Assembly (NCBI RefSeq): GCF_050003625.1
Contig: NC_134397.1
Location: forward strand, 271,058,070 to 271,122,069
DNA: 64,000 nucleotides
Direction: 5' to 3'
Source: Haematobia irritans
Lineage: Eukaryota > Arthropoda > Insecta > Diptera > Muscidae
In this document: positions 34,745 to 46,800 of the stretch, piece by piece
How the letters are laid out: every line of letters starts with the position of its first letter
Numbering within the stretch: position 1 is the first letter of the stretch
The notes under the pieces: generated by a model
Database searches by the model: none
What the model saw: only the letters and a program-made list of their open reading frames with translations
Told to the model about the DNA's origin: nothing
Position numbers and translations under genes: made by a program

Positions 34745-34856
34745 TTATTCATTTTCCGAAGAACCGGTAGCACCGCCATTCTCAATTATAGCATCAAAAG
34801 AGAAGGGTTGGAATGCATATCCTTGACCTTGATAGAATTTACTTTGGAATTCAACC
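34745..34856 (-). CDS. Vha100-1: Vha100-1 exon 10 (terminal)
   Basis: [20 protein letters not shown] then [16 protein letters not shown] and a TAA stop. The conserved cytosolic C-terminus of subunit a. Acceptor AAATAG. Confidence 0.94.
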
Positions 34857-37800
34857 CTATTTGATGGAAATGGAAAAATATTAAGAAAAAGCAACAATAA
34901 ATTGTACTCTTTCTGATTTAAATGCATATACTACTTACCAATGCAAACGTAAAGTGTGCAAAAATGCTGATAATCCTTCCATAAGCACCAATATGCCAAC
35001 AGTTAAAATGGCCCAGAAAGCAAATACAATGGTCAACATAATGCCACCAAACCAACCCTGTTGCTTCAGACCAATAGACAAGACCATATTCCATAATACT
35101 TCAGCGAGTTCTAGAAAAAACAGAAATGTGTAAATAGTTGGTTTCCTATTTGATTCGTTAAGGTGGGTCTAATACCCACTAAACTCGAACCTAATGTACA
35201 GAATTACGTTATAACTTTTTTTGGTGGAGAATCTGTTAAAGCGCTGAGACAATTATTATATTTGTACATTTTTTATAATGAATTAATAAAACATAAAAAA
35301 ACTAAAAAAAGCGATAAGTCAATCTTAACCAGGGCTGTGGAGCCGGAGTCGGAGTCGGAGTCTTGGAGTCGGAGTCTGAAGATTTTGCTGGAGTCGGAGT
35401 CGGAGTCGTAAAAATTTTGCTCGACTCCGACTAAACCAAATTTTTTAAAACACTTCACATTTTTGTAACTAAGCAAGTTTTTACGCAAATTAGTTTCCAT
35501 TGCGTTATTTATTCAATGTACAGCGTGATTATAAATCAAAATCAACTTCCAATTACGGATATCTTTTTATGTTTCTTAGAATGTTAGACTAGCAGATGGG
35601 CTGGATCGATCCATTTTAATGCCCATATCAATTTATATGAAATATTTCGAACAATCGAAAGTATTTTTTTTAATTTTATTTTAAGGCCATATACATATGT
35701 GGAATATTGACAGAAAATGGTTTCAAAGTTGTTTTTTATAGAAAATTTTGTCAAAATGTTATTTCTATCAAAAATTTTGTCAAAATTTTATTTCTATAGC
35801 AAATTTTGTCAAAATTTTAATTCTATAAAACATTTATTCAAAATTTTATTACTATAGAAATATTTTTTTCTATAGAAAATTTAGTCAAAATTTTATTTCT
35901 ATAGAAAATTGAAACAAAATTTTGTTTCTATAGAATATTTTGCAAAATTTTATTTCTATAGGAAATTTTGCAAAATTTTGTTTGTCACACAAAAAATTTT
36001 TCAAAATTTTATTTCTATTCATAATTTTGTTTTTATTTAAGTCAAAATTTTATTTCTACAGAAAATTTTGCCAAAATTTTATAGTAATAGATTTTTTTAT
36101 TAGAAAATTGGGTCAAAATTTTATTTCTATAGAAAAATTTGCCAAAATTTTATAGTAATAGATTTTTTTATTAGAAAATTTGGTCAAAATTTTATTTCTA
36201 TAGAAAATGTTGTCAAAATTTTACTTCTATAGACAATTTAGTCAAAATTTTGTTTCTGTAGAATATTTTGCAGAATTGTATATACTACACAAAAAATTTT
36301 CTAAAATTTTATTTTTATTGATATTTTTTCAAAATTTTATTTCTATAAGAAAAAATTGTCAGATTTTATTTCTATAGCAAATTTTCTCAATTTTTTTTTT
36401 TTCTTACTGAGGCTCACTGATACTCACTGCTATAAAAAATGTATTCAAAATTTTATTACTATAAAAATATTTTTTCTATATAAAATTTAGTCAAAATTTT
36501 ATTTCTATAGAAAATTTAGTCAAAATTTTGTTTCTATAGAATATGTTGCAAAATTTTATTTCTATAGAAAATTTTGCAAAATTTTGTTTGCTACACAATT
36601 TTTTTTAATTGTATTTCTATTGATAATTTTTTTCAAACTTTTATTTCTATAAAAAATTTTATTCAAAATTTTATTTCTATATATTTGGCCAAAATTTGGT
36701 TTCTATAGAAAATTTAGTCAAAATTTTGTTTCTGTATAGAAATAAAATTTTGCAAAATTTTATTTACTAGAAAAAAAATTTTCCAAAATTGTATGCTCGC
36801 AGATACTCACTGCTAAGTCGAAAACTTGTAGAAATTACTCAAATTGTAAAACTTTTCAATGAATGAATCATAAGTGCATTTTTGCGAAATTGTCTAAACT
36901 ATTATAAATATTTCCCAAATATTGCCCGAGATTTTGTAGAAGTCTGATTTGAGATTTTATCAAAATGTAGATCTAAATACAAAGTTGTGCAGAGTATATT
37001 ATAATCGGCCCACCCGACTTGAGACTTTCCTTGCATTTTTATTTTTTGTTAAAATTGTGTTACGTCCCATAACGTTAGATTTAAATTTTAAGTACATAGA
37101 TTTTGTAGAAGTATATACAATATTGTCTAATTCGATTCATATTCAACTTCAAATTAAGACCTTTTTTTGCACACATAAATAAATACGATACTTTATATCG
37201 ATCCACTTACGGTACCCCCACAATAGAACTACAAATTAGTGGTATTAAAATGAGATTTAGTTATATTACCCGGAGTCGACTCCGGAGTCGGAGTCGAGCT
37301 GATGAAAAATGCTGGAGTCGGAGTCGAGCAAAATTGGCTCGACTCCACAGCCCTGATCTTAACCGGACTTTATAGTGCAAGGACTAAAAAAATGTGCCAG
37401 TATGGGAACGCTGGGGAAAGAAATTGCACAATGGGCCAGAATTCTAATGTCATACAATAGGATTAGGGTGTTCAAAACCTACACCGGTTAACCGATTAAG
37501 CGGATTCACTTACAAAAACCGAATCCGAATAATGAAAAAATTTGCATTTTCGGTTAACCGCGAAAACCGGGTTTTGACCATCGGTTAACCGGTTTTCTGT
37601 ATTTCAACGAAATTTATTTTTATATTTCATATATTTCTTCCAAAAGTGGAACTTTTTGCAGATATATACTGAAGGTGAGAAACAAATGACTACCCTACGG
37701 AAAATTAGTGCATTACAGAACTGGTACTCCAGTTTATCAACATTTTTAATTGTCATATAATTTATTGATTTTTATACTCACTTGATATTAAAATCTTTTT

Positions 37801-40800
37801 AAATGCACAATTTTACTACAATTTAACTATCAGCTATATTTTTTGTTCAAAATATTCCTAAAGTGTAAATTTTCCCAACCAATGACAAACCCATGTTAAA
37901 GTGACCGGTCCATTCCATACCCTTGGACCAGAACTGTGATTGGTCCATACACACCTGGGACTAACCCGGTCCTGGGGTTGGGTTACAACACATTTTCACT
38001 AAGTTGTCCACTTAGTTGTAAAGTCCTTTCTTTGAGCACAAATAAACCCGAATTTATTAGAAGTGTTGTTACATTGTATCAAATCTTTTATTAGTGCATT
38101 ACAGAACTGGTACTCCAGTTTATCAACATTTTTAATTGTCATATAATTTATTGATTTTTATACTCACTTGATATTAAAATCTTTTTAAATGCACAATTTT
38201 ACTACAATTTAACTATCAGCTATATTTTTTGTTCAAAATATTCCTAAAGTGTAAATTTTCCCAGCCAATGACAAACCCATGTTAAAGTGACCGGTCCATT
38301 CCATACCCTTGGACCAGAACTGTGATTGGTCCATACACACCTGGGACTAACCCGGTCCTGGGGTTGGGTTACAACACATTTTCACTAAGTTGTCCACTTA
38401 GTTGTAAAGTCCTTTCTTTGAGCACAAATAAACCCGAATTTATTAGAAGTGTTGTTACATTGTATCAAATCTTTTATTATTTGTTTGTAAAGAGAATGTT
38501 GTTCGTCTAAAATGCCGCTCCTCAGAAAAAGACATTTTTCATTTAGAAAACTTATAGTCGGATATCTACAATCAGTCAACGAGTATTTTCAGCGCAAAAG
38601 GAGAACCTTAACGGCATTCAATTTACCTGTCAATGTTCTATAAAATGTTAATTTTATTACAATGAATTTTTATTATTATTCGGATTTTTCGTTTGGCTTG
38701 AGGTCATGATGGTCTCGTTGGGACCAAAATTCTCTCTTCCTACGACAATAACAACTTTCCCATTGTTTAATGTAATAGCGGAAGGAGAAGAGTGTGTTCA
38801 AACATTAGAGAGTAAAGAGCAACAAGAAATTGGTAGAATAAAACTATTTACATTGATAGATGACCATCTACGAAAAGAGAAACTAACTAAAAGAGACGAA
38901 TTCATATTAGACACAGTGGGGGGGGAAGCGAGACAATTTCTAAAATCAAATGATGACGTATTAATCCTGAGTGCAGACAAAGGGGGAAAAACGGTAGCCA
39001 TGAAACAAGATGACTATAAACAAAAAATGAAAACTATATTAGGTGATATGTGCACATACCGTAGGCTAAAGCGAAATCCCACGTCAGGATTACAGACGAA
39101 GAACAATAAATTAGGGGAAAAATTATTCAACATGAATATACTGAATGCGAACGAAAAAAAAGAATCAGGAAGATTAATAAAATTTCACTCTAATCATCAT
39201 CGGCGTATTAAGATCAACACTGCCACCAATTTTATTAATAAAGAGTTTTAAACAAAAGCGACGTAAGATTTCACAAGACTAACGAGAAAAAAATACGATG
39301 GATACTACAACAAAATGACTTCCCCAATGACACAATCAATGATCTCATAAAATACGTGAAAAATAAAGGGAATAAGGATCACAACAAACAAGAAGCCACA
39401 TCAATGGTTTTCAAAAAGACGACATATGTACCGGGGTTTTTCGAAAGATTTGAAAAATCAAATATTTACAAAAAGGATAACTACAAATTAGCGCTAGAGT
39501 GTAACAGGACGATAAATGACCTATTTAGTAAAACAAAAACCAAGATAAAAATGGAAGACAAATCGAATGTGGTATACAAAATAAAATGCGATGGGGACGA
39601 AACCAATCCATGTCCAATGTCTTATGTTGGCGCTACCAGGTCCAAATTAAAAACTAGACTTTCTGCCCACAAGTCCGACCAAAAGATGAAAGACAAGCCC
39701 CTAGAAAAAAAAGGCCCTTGCAGCACATTGCACGACTGCAGGACACGTACCAAATTTCAAGAATGTTGAAATACTGACAATGGAAGAGAATACTAAGAGA
39801 AGATACACATTGGAGATATTACATATAATAAATACTCCCACTGACGAACGTATGAATTACAAAACCGACACAGACCACTGTGCACAGATTTATATAAATC
39901 TTATACAAAGACACAAACATAAGTAAGATAGCGTTAGTTAGATATGAGCTTTGCAAGGAGAAAGTCTATTACTTTGTAAAATGTAAATATAGAATCATTG
40001 TTATATTTTTGTTAATAACCATTGTGAAAGTAAATATTGTTAAATGTTAAAATTATGATATTTTATAGTTAATATCTCGCTGAAGATGATCACCGAAGGT
40101 GTATCGAAATATCCGAAATAGCAATATTTCAATAATAAAACAATGAAAAACAATTACAACAGCATTTTTCATTTATCATGACCTCAAGTCAAACGAAAAA
40201 TCCCAATGATTATAAAATTCCAAAGGTCAACTAAGAAAACTAAACATGAATTTTTATTTATTTTTTTTAATAAAATGAATATTTAAAACTAATTTTTATA
40301 ATTTCGGTTTTAACCGGTTAACCGGTTTTGAGGAAAATAAACAACCGAAAACCGGTTTTTAAAAAATTGGGATTTTCGGATAAACCGAAACCCGTCTTTT
40401 CAAAAAAACTGGTTATTTGGACATCCTAAATAGGATGTAGGTAAATGGACCGTTTCCTAAGCATCACCACTCTCCTGGTTTTGTGTTGAGAAATCTTTAT
40501 CTTATTACAGGCCGAAGAGTGACAAAATTGTATGTATTTTTTTAATTTTAAATTATAACTGATATTCTACAGCAGAGCCTATTTCTTGATATATATTTGT
40601 TTTCATATGTCATATTTTGGGGACGCAAGCATCCCAATTTGGGGACAACACGGGGCACATTTAACATGAATTCTTGACCATGTTTTTCTTATGAGAAGGG
40701 AATATTTGTCTATGTTTCAGAATATCTAAATTCAGACCCTCAAAATTATTCAATTGCTGGGTTAACTTCTGTTAACTCCTTGGCTAAGACCCTCGACTAC

Positions 40801-43800
40801 AATTTCTAATTTCTTAAAATACTTACGAGCATGAGCCAATGACAAAGCCCACAGACGCAAATAGGATGCTGTATGCGAAACAGAACCTAATACATATTCA
40901 ATTGTATGAATTCCTTGGTGGATGAATATCTCGGACATTTCCTCTTCTTCATGATGGGCACCTCCGCCATGCGCAGCAGGTTGACCATTAGACATGCCAA
41001 CTTCAGCATCACTGCCAGTTATTGGTTGCACCTTGATGAAAATAATTACAATTAGATGATTAATATAAAATATAGAAAATGTGAAATTGATAGAGACAAA
41101 AAGATTCATTTTTTTTTATTATAACTAACCTCTTCCTATTTATTACGTTTCAATTTTGATAGAGAATGTTTCAAAGAAAAAATTTCATAGTTTGTAATTG
41201 GAATATTGATAAATAATCTTCACAATAAGAACTTAATGATGATTAATGATAGATGAGGTGATACAAAATGTGTGTGTACGCGGATTGTTTATATTGGTCA
41301 ATCATTAACTCATTATCAATCATTATCAATTTTAATTTATAGAACTAATTGCCAAACAATGTACAAGATGAAAATGTATGAATGTGCAGGTATTAAAAAT
41401 ATTCAAACTTACATTAGGATTTTTACGTTGCTTCATGATCTGCAATGGTTTGCCCAATAGCATAACGGGGATACAAGCCAAGGCTACGAGAACGAAAACA
41501 ACTTGGAAGAAGTGTTGTCCGGCGAACATGTAAACCTCACACTTTTCTGGTGGTGGTTTCGGTGTATTGAACAACACCATATCAATGAAGGTGATTAGAA
41601 TAGATGGAGCACAAGAAGCCGAATAAGGTGCTGCAAATTAATACGAAAACCCCTGAATATATAGATTATTGTGTGTGGAAATATTACAAAATATTTACGT
41701 GGATTTGTAGCTGCATAACGATTCCATTTGATGAACATCAACAAAACCATATAGAAGAATAAAAACAACAAGAAAATCAGCTGTGGAATGAACTCAAAGA
41801 TTAAGGACAAGCGATTCTTAAAATATGTATGGTTATGATAAGACATTGCAACGCCAAAAATCATATGAATTACACCGAATATTATCGAAATTTTCATTTT
41901 GTATGCATTTTGGAATATAATTTTATTTGCTCCAGCCACCTGCCAAATAGGATCCATGCCAAACGGATATGGAGTGCCACTATAATCGCTTGTTTCCGGA
42001 TTTAATTGTAGATATTTATTCTCCAAGACCGTAGATTTATTGTAATGTACCTCCCAATGCGAACCGAATATATTCAAAGACTTGGAAAAGATATCGTTAT
42101 AGATAAGGCCCGTGTACATGGAAAATACGCCCATCAGGAATATTATATAACGACCACCAAAGAATATATTCCAAATTTCATTATCGGTCTTCTGGGCAGC
42201 CAACCCCTTTTCTTTTCTTATCATCCAGAGGCCAAACAAGGCCATAATGGCACCATGGCCTAAATCACCAAACATAACGGCAAATAAGAAGGGAAATGTA
42301 ATTATGGTGTATGGGGCCGGATTCATTTCACGATATGTGGCCACACCATAGGCATCGATGAGGGCTTGAAAAGCTTTGGTAAACTTATTGGTGCGATTGT
42401 AAGTTGGAGGATTTTCAAATGTCTGCATACGGTTTAATATAGGCGGAACAGATGAACCCGATCTCTCTGTGCCACGACGCAAAGCCAATTGGATGGTCTC
42501 AATATCCAATACAGGCACCCAACATTCGGCAATCAAACACTTTTGAGTCACATCCAAATTGAACAAATTCAAAGTGTGATAGATGGCTTTAATTTTGCGT
42601 ACTTTGACGAACCAATTTTTAAGATTTTTGGCAGCAGCCACTAAAACACGATGACGATGATCCTGTGTTTGCCCTAAAACCGTATTAAGATCTTCAATGC
42701 GTGTCATTACGCCCATTGCCATTTCACGACGATCGGCTGGGGCCTCGGGACATGGATAAAGTGTAGCACGAAAGCCTTCACAAATTTTCTTAACACGTGT
42801 CTTCAATTGATCACCTTGGAAAAAGATGATGAACACAGATTTGTAAACCTGATCACCCTGTAAAATAATTAAAAAGTTATCGTTAGCTGTGTGTCTATTG
42901 CTTTAAGCAAATAATATCTTACATTTGAGGGATCTTCCAATGGAGACTCAATCATGGCCTGGCGCAAGAAAACATTACCACGACAGGCACGCCACAACAT
43001 GCGTTCAAAAGCTGGTAGTTTCTCCCGTGAAATTACACCGGCAACAAAACTATAGCAAATTTGTATTTAAGTGTAAGTGTGTGCAAAACATTAGATTGGA
43101 ATTAGTGTCAAATGACTATATGTTGTTACTACTCTCTATAGGAATTAGTAAATGAAAACATCACCTTTATGAGAGCATGATCATTTGGAAATGCATGACA
43201 AATGTTAAATATGATATTATTTTAATTCTTTATTTCTACGGTGATAAGGGGAAAACTATTTTGATCCATTTTTTTTTTAAACTCTGTCAACAATCTCCAG
43301 TGTTCTTCGATCGCATAGGGAAAATTGTATTAGTCGCAAGTATTTATGGGGTCAAATAAATGAAAATGCTGTTTGTTCCCCAAAATCCATACGATATCAA
43401 ACCTGGAAATTTCTATCGAATGGTAAATCGAAATTGATTATATGCATACGAGTTTTCGATAATCGCCATTCAATCGAAGAATTCGACTTTTCATGAATAA
43501 CCCCACATGAGGATGAACTACACTGATGTCATAATTGAGTGAACTAACTTAAGGATGTTCCATTTACCGGAAAGGTCATGGAGACAGTGTTGACAGACAA
43601 TTTTGTTGAAAAATTTGTCGAATTCAGAATATCACATTTTTTCATTAAATAAAGTACTATTGTTTTAAGCCACAGTATAAATTTCCGATTTATGTGAGTT
43701 TAGACCCGTTCTTCTTTCATTATACTAAAAATTTTAAAAATATTTTATTATACATATATTTTTCTAATTTGTACAATGATATTTTTGAAAGAAGAACGGG

Positions 43801-46800
43801 TCTAAATTCACATAGATCGGAATTTCGTCTGCAAAAACCTTAATTTACAGGGCCAAATTCATAATACTATAGGTTGGGTTAGGTATAGTGGCTTCCCGAT
43901 ATTTCAGGCTCACTTTGACTATTCAGTCCATTGTGATACCACAGTGGTTAACTTCTCTCTTATCATTGAGTACTGCCCGATTCTATGTTGAGTTTAATGA
44001 CAAGGGACCTCCTTTTTATAGCTGAGTTCGAACGGCGTTCCACATTGCAGTGAACCCACTTAGAGAAGTTTTGAAACACTCATAAATGTCATCAGCATAC
44101 TGAGATGGGATAATTCACAGCTGAAAATTTGTTGGTGTTTGGTCGATACTGGGTTTGAACCCACGACCCTGTGTATGCAAGACGAGCATGCAAACCATTG
44201 CACCACCGTGGCTCCCATCATAACACCATAATTTGCACATTTTGATCATGAAAGGATATTCATGTATTCATGGGAACAACGCCGACAACCTCGAGAAGCG
44301 TAATACTATCCCAATGTGATAATATAACGCTGAATTGAAGACGAAACGACCCACTTCGCTGAGAATTTCTGAAAAGTGGCAATCGCAATAAAAAGATGGC
44401 ACACTCATTATAAAAAAGTGACACAATTTTTCATAAAGGAAAAGTAACAATTAAAAGCTTTTAAAATCATTCCTTGAAATTTAGTATTAACTCGGTTTAT
44501 ATGATATTTCGTTTGCATACTTTTAGGCGGAACCCTTATCCACTGAGAACATTATGTCACAAAAGGAAACTTGTTCACAAATATAGTATGATAAATGATC
44601 ATCTCTAGTTTTTATTAAGATGCCGAAAAATGTATAAAAATGTGACAGTATAAATATATGTTATGCAAAAGTGGCACAGTTGGGCGAAAAGGTGGCACGG
44701 CAATTTAAAAAGTTCACATTTAGTGGCACAAAAGTATCACCGCTTGAAAACAGTGGCCTAAAGTGGCATACCAATAACACTGACCATAAGGCGCCAGCTC
44801 ACATTTCCGACGCTTCATTGTGAAATGGCAAAAAATTGAAGCTGTCCCAAGTGTATAGAGTTAAGAGTTGTAAATTATTTTATTCAAGGGTGACCTTTAC
44901 ACACTGGTAATGCTTATAATGCAACTGGTGCCCGGATTCAATCCCAGAGTATGACTTATGAGGATAAAAAGATCTTAAGCACATTCAAAATTGGCATAGA
45001 CTTTTCGACTTTTTTGGCAAAATATCATTTGATTTTATAAGGGAGGTTTCCATCTTTTCTCTATGTAGTTTCACTCAATGACAGTTCTAAATGATATTAA
45101 GAAGTTCACTCCGGATACCCTAGCATTACACTCAGTAATGCAGGTTATATTTATATTCCTTTCCTTTATAAAACTTGGTCACGCTCGGTATACATTTATG
45201 TCATACATATAATCTAACTAAATTTATTCAGTTGTGGGATCATTTATTACTACACCACACATGGTATGTATTGCGAATGCTTACGATAAATGAATGACAT
45301 ATATAAACAAAGCATATTTTAACAATGAGGATAGCTCGCAAAAACACATAAGAATAAAACAAGGTGGTGGTGAGGTGATCACAAATGGAAAAGAACTGAA
45401 TATGAATCTCATATTAAGCAAATTACAAACTATATGTTTTTTTGTTACCAACCATGGATAATACTCTTCACGCTCGTTTGATTTTTCCATAAATCTAATG
45501 AAAGCAATTGCAAAAATTAAGAGAGAAAAAACAAACAATTCAGAAATATCAATTATACCCAAATGTTAGTAGAATTTTTAATCTTGTTTTAATTCTATCA
45601 AGTTTTTCTTACTAAATGGGGAAACCCCTATGCATCAATATGTTAGTTGTGGTTTTTTTTTCAACTTTTTCACCTCTTGCACATATCTAGCCAAAGTTTT
45701 TAGTGTATTCATAACTAAGGTAGTAGATAGATACATACCCTAATTGCACAGGACCCATAGAGTGGCCAGTGCGAACTTCGTCGGTTATTAAAGCACGTGT
45801 CATCGATTCAGTAGTGGTATTAAGGCCACCCTCTTGCTGTCATTTTGTTCATAATTTGGAAAAATATAGTTTATAAAATATGGGTAAAAAATCTTAAGAA
45901 ATGTTGTTGGTGTTATCTTAATATTAAATGTATGGTATTAGTAAAATATTTGATTTGGAATTTAATTAAATACACATAAACATTTAAGGCATACCACAAA
46001 ACCATAACCGCAAACCTAAGTATGTGAAAATGTTAACAATGTTGTTTTGAAAATGTAACAACCCACCACCAGTTATTAACAATAAAATTTCCACGCTTAA
46101 ATAAAATTCACAAATTTTGGAATGTATATGAACATTCACCCTCCACAGGGGGCTAGGAAATTCCAGAATTTTTTCTCAAGAGATGTGCTCATATATGAAA
46201 CTGGAAATTTTCTAATAGCCTCGTCCTTTCATTATTTATACAAATATGTGCATTTTTCATTTTGACTCATTTAAAAAAGAACAATCAAACTGAGCGTTTG
46301 GAATTATTTTCATGATGATAATGATGAGATGTCCTATGAATTTATAATAAATTATGATAATTTCCGTTTCATGTCTCCGTTCTTTTTGGTTTCGAAGAGC
46401 AATGTTTTCATTTACTTTTCTCAGTAAAGAAATGCGATTCTTTTGTAAAGCGTATTTTAAATATTTACCCCAATTTCAAATTTTGTCCTGGTTGGCTGGC
46501 GCGTACACCGGCATCTTCACCCAATAATTGAGCTTGTTCATCTTCATTCTGATTGTCGGCCATCTGTCGGTAACGTCGTGATTTATAGGTTGTTGTATTA
46601 TATGATATTGTGGGTACCGCCTGGCAACACAACCGTTCGGGAATAGCATTTTGAGGCAGGGTATAGCAAAAAAACCAACCAAAATTCTCAAGGGAAAGGG
46701 TAAAAGGATGGGTGGTAGAGGAGGGGATTTTTGATATATGATGCAGGACATCAGTTGTCAGGTTTTTGTCAAATTTGCATCGTATTTGAGGTTTGAGATT

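Larger units (their letters stand above)
38681..40204 (+). mobile_element. Penelope-like retroelement, RT core deleted
   Basis: It is bounded by an imperfect 28-bp inverted repeat (GGATTTTTCGTTTGGCTTGA at 38683; TCAAGTCAAACGAAAAATCC ending 40204). Coding pieces belong to a Penelope-like element: an N-terminal region at 38706, an RT thumb-like piece near 39300, and a GIY-YIG endonuclease up to 39925. The seven RT palm motifs are missing. The 3' end carries CGCTGAAGATGATCACC...GGTGTATCGAAA, typical of the end region of such elements. Confidence 0.82.
37464..40428. mobile_element. hAT element with CCGGTTAACCGG arms, split by a Penelope-like insertion
   Basis: TAGGGTGTTCAAAACC at the left and GGTTATTTGGACATCCTA at the right are inverted repeats; the 8-bp duplication AATAGGAT is exact (37456-37463, 40429-40436). 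Subterminal arms hold repeated ACCGGTTAACCG motifs (37484-37600 and 40310-40360), a palindrome-rich design. The centre is occupied by a 386-bp tandem duplication and a deleted Penelope-like element, so the hAT element itself is only a few hundred bases. It lies in the same Vha100-1 intron as hAT copy 2, about 100 bp away. Confidence 0.85.

Noticed and set aside
35163..35411. Ser-Glu repeat frame at the end of hAT copy 2
   Set aside because: Translation of GGAGTC repeats in the terminal inverted repeat.
45281..45562. Independent 93-residue protein
   Set aside because: Its hydrophobic run is the polypyrimidine tract of the Vha100-1 microexon; only the [12 protein letters not shown] part is coding.
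46476..46751. Longer protein extending upstream of exon 4a
   Set aside because: A different frame from exon 4a; the conserved segment starts exactly after a CAG acceptor at 46564.
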